51,270 nt of DNA from Methanomassiliicoccales archaeon UBA280 (lineage in GTDB: Archaea > Thermoplasmatota > Thermoplasmata > SG8-5), in the NCBI GenBank assembly GCA_002499085.1, contig DAKD01000024.1, positions 17,210 through 68,479 on the forward strand, given 5' to 3'. The notes beneath the pieces were generated by a model. It made no database searches and was not told where the DNA came from. It was given only the letters and a program-made list of their open reading frames with translations. The position numbers and the translations under genes were made by a program. Shown piece after piece: positions 46,769 to 51,270 of this stretch (its first letter is position 1; the number at the start of each line of letters is the position of its first letter).

Positions 46769-49700
46769 ATGTTGAGGCAAAATTCAAGAATTTGGGGCAA
46801 GGTTATAGCAATCGAAATTGTGCTAGCAATGCTGTTTTCAACAGGTTTTGCACTCACAGAAACAGCGGCGGCGGAACCAGTGGAACAAGCGGATGATTTG
46901 ACACCCCCATACCCACCGTTCATGGTCTGGGGCACAATTTACGATGAAAGCAACACACCTGTTCTGAATGCCATCGTTACGGTAACAAACCTAATGACAG
47001 GCGAATCATTGGATGCAGATGTTTACGAAAATGGAGCATATGATACTGAACTGGAGAATTTGCAGTATGGCTATTCAATCAGTGACGAGATAGAAATAAC
47101 CGCTATTGTTGGAGAGAACACAGCCAGCAAGACCATAGTTGTAAAACAGTTGGGCTTCGGAGAACGCATTGACATTCATTTTGGCAACGGTATAAACAGC
47201 ATCCAAAGTGAGAATTTACTTGTTTCTGGATTTGAATCCCAGGATGAATCGCCAAAATTCAACATGGTGGCAGATTATGAACGTCAGCCCATGCCGGCCA
47301 GACCACAGGATTCGAGTGGAAACCCGAATACGATTTACATTGATTCACCAGTATCGACAACCAACGAACCCGAACCTGAAATCTCGCTGGTTGACATACG
47401 AATGCCCCCATATTTCAGACTGGCCTTCACCGAAAAAGAGAACAATATCCGCATGACCATGAAGAATAGTGGCTCAGAAAAAAGAATCATCATTGTGGAT
47501 TTGTATCATGTCGAGCCAGATGGCATCACAGAATCCTTCTTAAAAACCGTCCACTTCGGCGCAATACAGTCTGGCCAGACAAAAACGACTGATGCGTTTG
47601 GTAATAACGACGACATGTGGACGCCAACTGAACGCGGCAGGAACTGGATACGCGGTGAAATATACATCAAGGGTCACGGTAACGATAGAATTTTAGTTAA
47701 TAATTTCAGGGAGAGTTTTTGGATAGTCCCTGGATGGCGGCCCATATTAGAATTGGGAACTACTGTAATTACAGAGCCGACTACTTGGGATAATTTTACA
47801 GTTATAATTGACGGAGATTTGTATGTCAATGCACCACTGGACATTGTAAATGCGGATGTAATTGGTGATGATTTGGTTGTAACGGACGAATATAGTATTC
47901 ATGCAGGGTCCTCACACAATATGGCTTGCCCAGAGGACGGTCAATATAAAGTCGAAGTAAATCCCGACGGAACACTCAATATATGGGATGCACTTACGAA
48001 TGACCCAGATGACAATCATTATTGGTTCTACATGAACGGAACCTTAAATGTGGGTAGAGAACTTCCAATTTTTAAGCCCGGCATCGTCGAAAACGTCATG
48101 GGCTCCCCCGACCTCTCGCAGCCAGGCGGGATAATCTGCACCACGGACAACGTCCGAATCGAGAACGGGGCCGAGGTCCGATACGGCAAGACCCACGGCG
48201 TCTGGCTCCAGGGGTCGGACGCGGTCATCAGCGGGGCGAAGGTGCATGATAATGGAATTGTAGGAATCGGCGGAGATGGTATAGTTTGCGTAGCTGGTTC
48301 CGCACCGACAATTGAAGGTTGCAATATCTCATGGAACACGAGATACGGGATAAGGGCGGAGGGCTCTATACCGATCATTCGGAACAACAATCTCGTCCAG
48401 TACAATCGTAACCATGGTATCTTCGTGAACGACGTTTGGAGCGATCGTGCGGTCATCGACCACAACACGATAAGCGATAATTTTGCCTCTGGCATATATG
48501 CCACGAACACGAACATCCCGATAACCGACAACACTATCTCATCCAATGGGCTGGACCCGGTTTTCGAGGACGATTTCGAGATAGATACCGGTATGTGGAC
48601 CGCTGACGGTTTGTGGCATTGGGTGAGCAACGAGAGCGGGGCCGCGCCAGCCTGGAATCTCAGCCATTCCGGGGACTGGAGCTATTGGTACGGGCAGGAT
48701 TCTACAGGAGATTACAACACTGGAGGAATAAATAATGGAAGTTTGACTTCTGAGGACTTAGATTTACCCAATGAAATACCTGTAACTCTTTCATTCTATA
48801 GCTGGTATGAAACCGATGCCAACCCCGGAACAGATCAAAGATGGGTGATTATAAAAACTAATGACAACGAATCTAAGATTCGACTCTTGGGCGAAGAAAA
48901 CCGAACATGGGTTAAGTATGCGATTGATATATCTGAATTCGCTGATTTGATTATCAATATCACATTCTATTTTGATACAATCACCGCCTTTAACAACACA
49001 TTTCAAGGCTGGTACATCGACGATGTTGAGATTCTTGCACCCAATAATGAGGGATATGGCATCTACTGCAGAAACATGAATGGCACTATCGACAACAATA
49101 TAATCGATTCAAATCGGTGGGGAATATTTTGTGACGATACTCACAATATTACAATACATAATAATACTGTAGTCGCCAACCGTGATAGTGGCATTTTGTT
49201 AGTAAACAATGCTAGCGGCACTCTCATCCGTGACAACAACTGTTCTTCAAATTCAGATGTGGGGGTCTATATCGAGGAATCCTCAGGAAGTCGTAACACC
49301 ATAATTCACAACAATCTGACAAATAATAGAGATGGTGTGCGTCTTCTTGATTGTGCAAATATTACTATTGACACCAACAATGTATCAAATAATACTCAAT
49401 GTGGAATTCACATCCACGGCAGTGGTAACGATATTAATATAGTCAATAATATGATTTGGGGAAATGGTTTGCAGGGACTGAATATTATTGGTACTCACAA
49501 CATAATTGATAACAACAGCTTCCAGTATAATTATATCGGTATTTGCCTGGCTACATCTATTGGTTGTATAATCACCAATAACACGATATCATATAATGAA
49601 CTTGATGGAATCCAGGTTCGAGGTGTCTCTCACAATAATTCAATCAAGAATAATACCATAATGTCAAACTCATATTGGGGGATTTGGCTTGATGGTTCTT

Positions 49701-51270
49701 TCTCCGTTCCCGGTGGGAGCAGTAATAACAAAGTAACAAACAATACTCTTTCAGGTAATAAAGCTGGCATTTATCTCGTTGAAGAAAATAATGATTTCAT
49801 AAAAGGAAATAGAATATCTAATAGCACATGGGGTATAGTCCTTTATAAATATCCCCGTAACAATTCCATCATTGACAATAACATTTCCGACAATTTATTT
49901 GGGTTTTATATCTTCCTTGTTGGCCCAGGACATAGCAACACTATCTGCAACAATACATTATATAGGAACACAGAGGCAGGGATATTTCTCGATTCCTCTG
50001 TTGGGATAAACCTTGTTGAGAACAGAATGAAGGTATGCGGAATTGTTATTTGGGGAGATATGCTTGAACACTGGAACACGCATTCTATAGGCACATCAAA
50101 TACTGTCAATGATAAGCCTGTTTATTACTGGAAAAATGCAACTGGTGGCACGATACCATTGGGTGCGGGGCAGGTTATTCTGGCGAACTCCACAAACATT
50201 AATGTAGTTGGCCTAAATATATCAAACGGAAGCGTGGGAATAGAACTTGGTTTTTCGTTTAACAATTTGATAGAAGACAATACCATGTTCAGAAACAATC
50301 GCGGCATCTTATTGTTTAACAGCAGTAACAATAGAATTTTGAACAATTATATTTCCTCTAATACAAAAGAAGGGATATATTTACATTTATCTAATTCAAA
50401 TATAATTGAGAAAAACACGATCCATTCCAATAGTCTTAGTATTTTTCTGTATACCTCCAGCAGCAATAGTATTATTAACAACAATGCATCGAACAACTAC
50501 TACGGCATTTATCTATTCTACTCAGGTGGCAACAACATCACAAACAGCAACGCATCAAACAACGTATTTGGCATCATTTTCTACTCATCCTATGGCAACC
50601 TCATCCACCACAACAACTTCATCAACAACACCAACCAGGCCTACGACGACAGCACCAACCAATGGGACAACGGCTACCCCTTCGGCGGCAACTACTGGTC
50701 CGATTATACTGGCATCGATGCAATGTCTGGCCCAGACCAAAACCTCCCCGGCTCCGACGGCCTTGGTGACACGGCTTATACAGGTATTCAGGGCGGAACC
50801 GGAGCGCAGGATGATTATCCATTGATGGCCATTCCTTCGTTCGGTATATTCTCCATACCAGTGACACTGGGCTGGAACCTTATCTCCATCCCGTTCGCCT
50901 GTTCGGGCTTTCCGCCGGACGTGTTGAGGGACATTACGGGTGATACTGAATGGAACGTGGTCAGATGGTATGATTCACAAGATACCGATGACCCATGGAA
51001 GATACACAGAATAGATGGCGTCGCCAACGACCTTTTCAATATCAACTATACCATGGGCCTCTGGGTATACATTACCTCGATTGGCGACGGTTTCCTGACA
51101 TTGGAGGGCCGGATTCCTGCGATTACCTCCATTCAATTGTATACCGGTTGGAACCTGATCGGCTACCCAACTTTCACTGAAAAAACGGTGGCAAACGCCT
51201 TCTGGGGCACCGGGGCAGACCATGTCGAGGTCTTCAACGCCAGCTCCCCGACGCTTCTCAGCGAGGTCGG
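46769..51270 (+). CDS. Giant secreted NosD-like beta-helix protein, 3' end beyond window
   Basis: At least 1,500 codons open in one frame from the ATG at 46769 to the window end, with no stop; GGAGG is 10 nt upstream. A signal-like N-terminus (IEIVLAMLFSTGFALTETAAA) is followed by an Ig-like region, beta-helix repeats, a MAM/LamG-like domain (residues about 600-755, DDFEIDTGMW to GWYIDDVEIL), long NosD-type repeats (about 760-1330, e.g. NNTISYNELDGIQVRG), the NosD end NNYWSDYTG-like (GGNYWSDYTG), then GWNLISIP and GWNLIGYP units. The DNA near 48060-48540 is GC-rich inside an AT-rich gene. Probably a surface protein like its divergent neighbour. Confidence 0.9.
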   Translation, partial: MLRQNSRIWGKVIAIEIVLAMLFSTGFALTETAAAEPVEQADDLTPPYPPFMVWGTIYDESNTPVLNAIVTVTNLMTGESLDADVYENGAYDTELENLQYGYSISDEIEITAIVGENTASKTIVVKQLGFGERIDIHFGNGINSIQSENLLVSGFESQDESPKFNMVADYERQPMPARPQDSSGNPNTIYIDSPVSTTNEPEPEISLVDIRMPPYFRLAFTEKENNIRMTMKNSGSEKRIIIVDLYHVEPDGITESFLKTVHFGAIQSGQTKTTDAFGNNDDMWTPTERGRNWIRGEIYIKGHGNDRILVNNFRESFWIVPGWRPILELGTTVITEPTTWDNFTVIIDGDLYVNAPLDIVNADVIGDDLVVTDEYSIHAGSSHNMACPEDGQYKVEVNPDGTLNIWDALTNDPDDNHYWFYMNGTLNVGRELPIFKPGIVENVMGSPDLSQPGGIICTTDNVRIENGAEVRYGKTHGVWLQGSDAVISGAKVHDNGIVGIGGDGIVCVAGSAPTIEGCNISWNTRYGIRAEGSIPIIRNNNLVQYNRNHGIFVNDVWSDRAVIDHNTISDNFASGIYATNTNIPITDNTISSNGLDPVFEDDFEIDTGMWTADGLWHWVSNESGAAPAWNLSHSGDWSYWYGQDSTGDYNTGGINNGSLTSEDLDLPNEIPVTLSFYSWYETDANPGTDQRWVIIKTNDNESKIRLLGEENRTWVKYAIDISEFADLIINITFYFDTITAFNNTFQGWYIDDVEILAPNNEGYGIYCRNMNGTIDNNIIDSNRWGIFCDDTHNITIHNNTVVANRDSGILLVNNASGTLIRDNNCSSNSDVGVYIEESSGSRNTIIHNNLTNNRDGVRLLDCANITIDTNNVSNNTQCGIHIHGSGNDINIVNNMIWGNGLQGLNIIGTHNIIDNNSFQYNYIGICLATSIGCIITNNTISYNELDGIQVRGVSHNNSIKNNTIMSNSYWGIWLDGSFSVPGGSSNNKVTNNTLSGNKAGIYLVEENNDFIKGNRISNSTWGIVLYKYPRNNSIIDNNISDNLFGFYIFLVGPGHSNTICNNTLYRNTEAGIFLDSSVGINLVENRMKVCGIVIWGDMLEHWNTHSIGTSNTVNDKPVYYWKNATGGTIPLGAGQVILANSTNINVVGLNISNGSVGIELGFSFNNLIEDNTMFRNNRGILLFNSSNNRILNNYISSNTKEGIYLHLSNSNIIEKNTIHSNSLSIFLYTSSSNSIINNNASNNYYGIYLFYSGGNNITNSNASNNVFGIIFYSSYGNLIHHNNFINNTNQAYDDSTNQWDNGYPFGGNYWSDYTGIDAMSGPDQNLPGSDGLGDTAYTGIQGGTGAQDDYPLMAIPSFGIFSIPVTLGWNLISIPFACSGFPPDVLRDITGDTEWNVVRWYDSQDTDDPWKIHRIDGVANDLFNINYTMGLWVYITSIGDGFLTLEGRIPAITSIQLYTGWNLIGYPTFTEKTVANAFWGTGADHVEVFNASSPTLLSEV

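Noticed and set aside
48028..48630. Minus-strand frame of 200 codons within the second beta-helix gene
   Set aside because: It is antisense to a continuous plus-strand frame of more than 1,500 codons with clear NosD-type repeats.

Overview
This window is archaeal, most likely from the Thermoplasmatota (the order cannot be resolved from this sequence). The evidence is the gene order ftsZ-secE-spt5-rpl11, TATA-box promoters with short or absent leaders, Roadblock and KaiC/RAD55-type ATPases, ArsR-type winged-helix regulators and a tRNA intron. Core genes are GC-rich. Several accessory blocks are sharply AT-rich.

Layout. 0-3.8 kb: minus-strand operon of a fold-type II PLP enzyme, a DUF1611/DgcN-like enzyme and a PP-loop ATPase resembling the epimerase MurL. 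3.8-5.2 kb: a double winged-helix protein and a tRNA-Val(GAC) whose D-loop carries a 38-nt insertion. 5.2-10.6 kb: plus-strand operon of two small unknown proteins, a KaiC-like ATPase, a large protein with two degenerate KaiC-like domains, and bifunctional NAD(P)H-hydrate repair enzyme Nnr. 10.6-19.65 kb: accessory island described below. 19.7-22.5 kb: rpl11, spt5 (with an unusual N-terminal domain), secE and ftsZ. 22.6-23.1 kb: three 171-173 bp direct repeats, each with a G-quadruplex motif and a long hairpin. 23.3-25.8 kb: Roadblock, tandem KaiC-like ATPase and V4R/HNOB-like sensor. 25.8-29.9 kb: MgtC family protein, a secreted membrane-anchored protein and a MacB-like ABC exporter with a structured leader. 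30.0-39.0 kb: two paralogous sets (winged-helix regulator, small membrane protein, exported helical protein) flanking a seven-gene ABC-2 transporter operon. 39.4-43.7 kb: bacterial-type mutS-mutL. 43.9-51.27 kb: two divergent, very large secreted beta-helix proteins, the second running off the window.

The most striking system is the island at 10.9-19.65 kb. Three genes encode proteins with an almost identical N-terminal half, GC-rich at DNA level, joined abruptly to unrelated-looking AT-rich, hydrophobic C-terminal halves. Each is followed at once by a different small two-helix membrane protein with a strong ribosome binding site; two of these appear to end in a PH-like domain. Two of the three units are headed by near-duplicate genes for an acylphosphatase domain fused to a coiled coil, with duplicated promoters, and the island looks tandemly duplicated. 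The layout (constant N-terminus, variable C-terminus, small dedicated membrane partner) is that of polymorphic toxin/immunity or exchangeable surface-protein cassettes. The function is inference. The architecture is visible in the sequence.

Dispersed elements tie the window together: CCCCGCC/GGCGGGG hairpins lie next to nnr, mutS and mutL, and at two loci they form a conserved two-hairpin unit with compensatory base changes.
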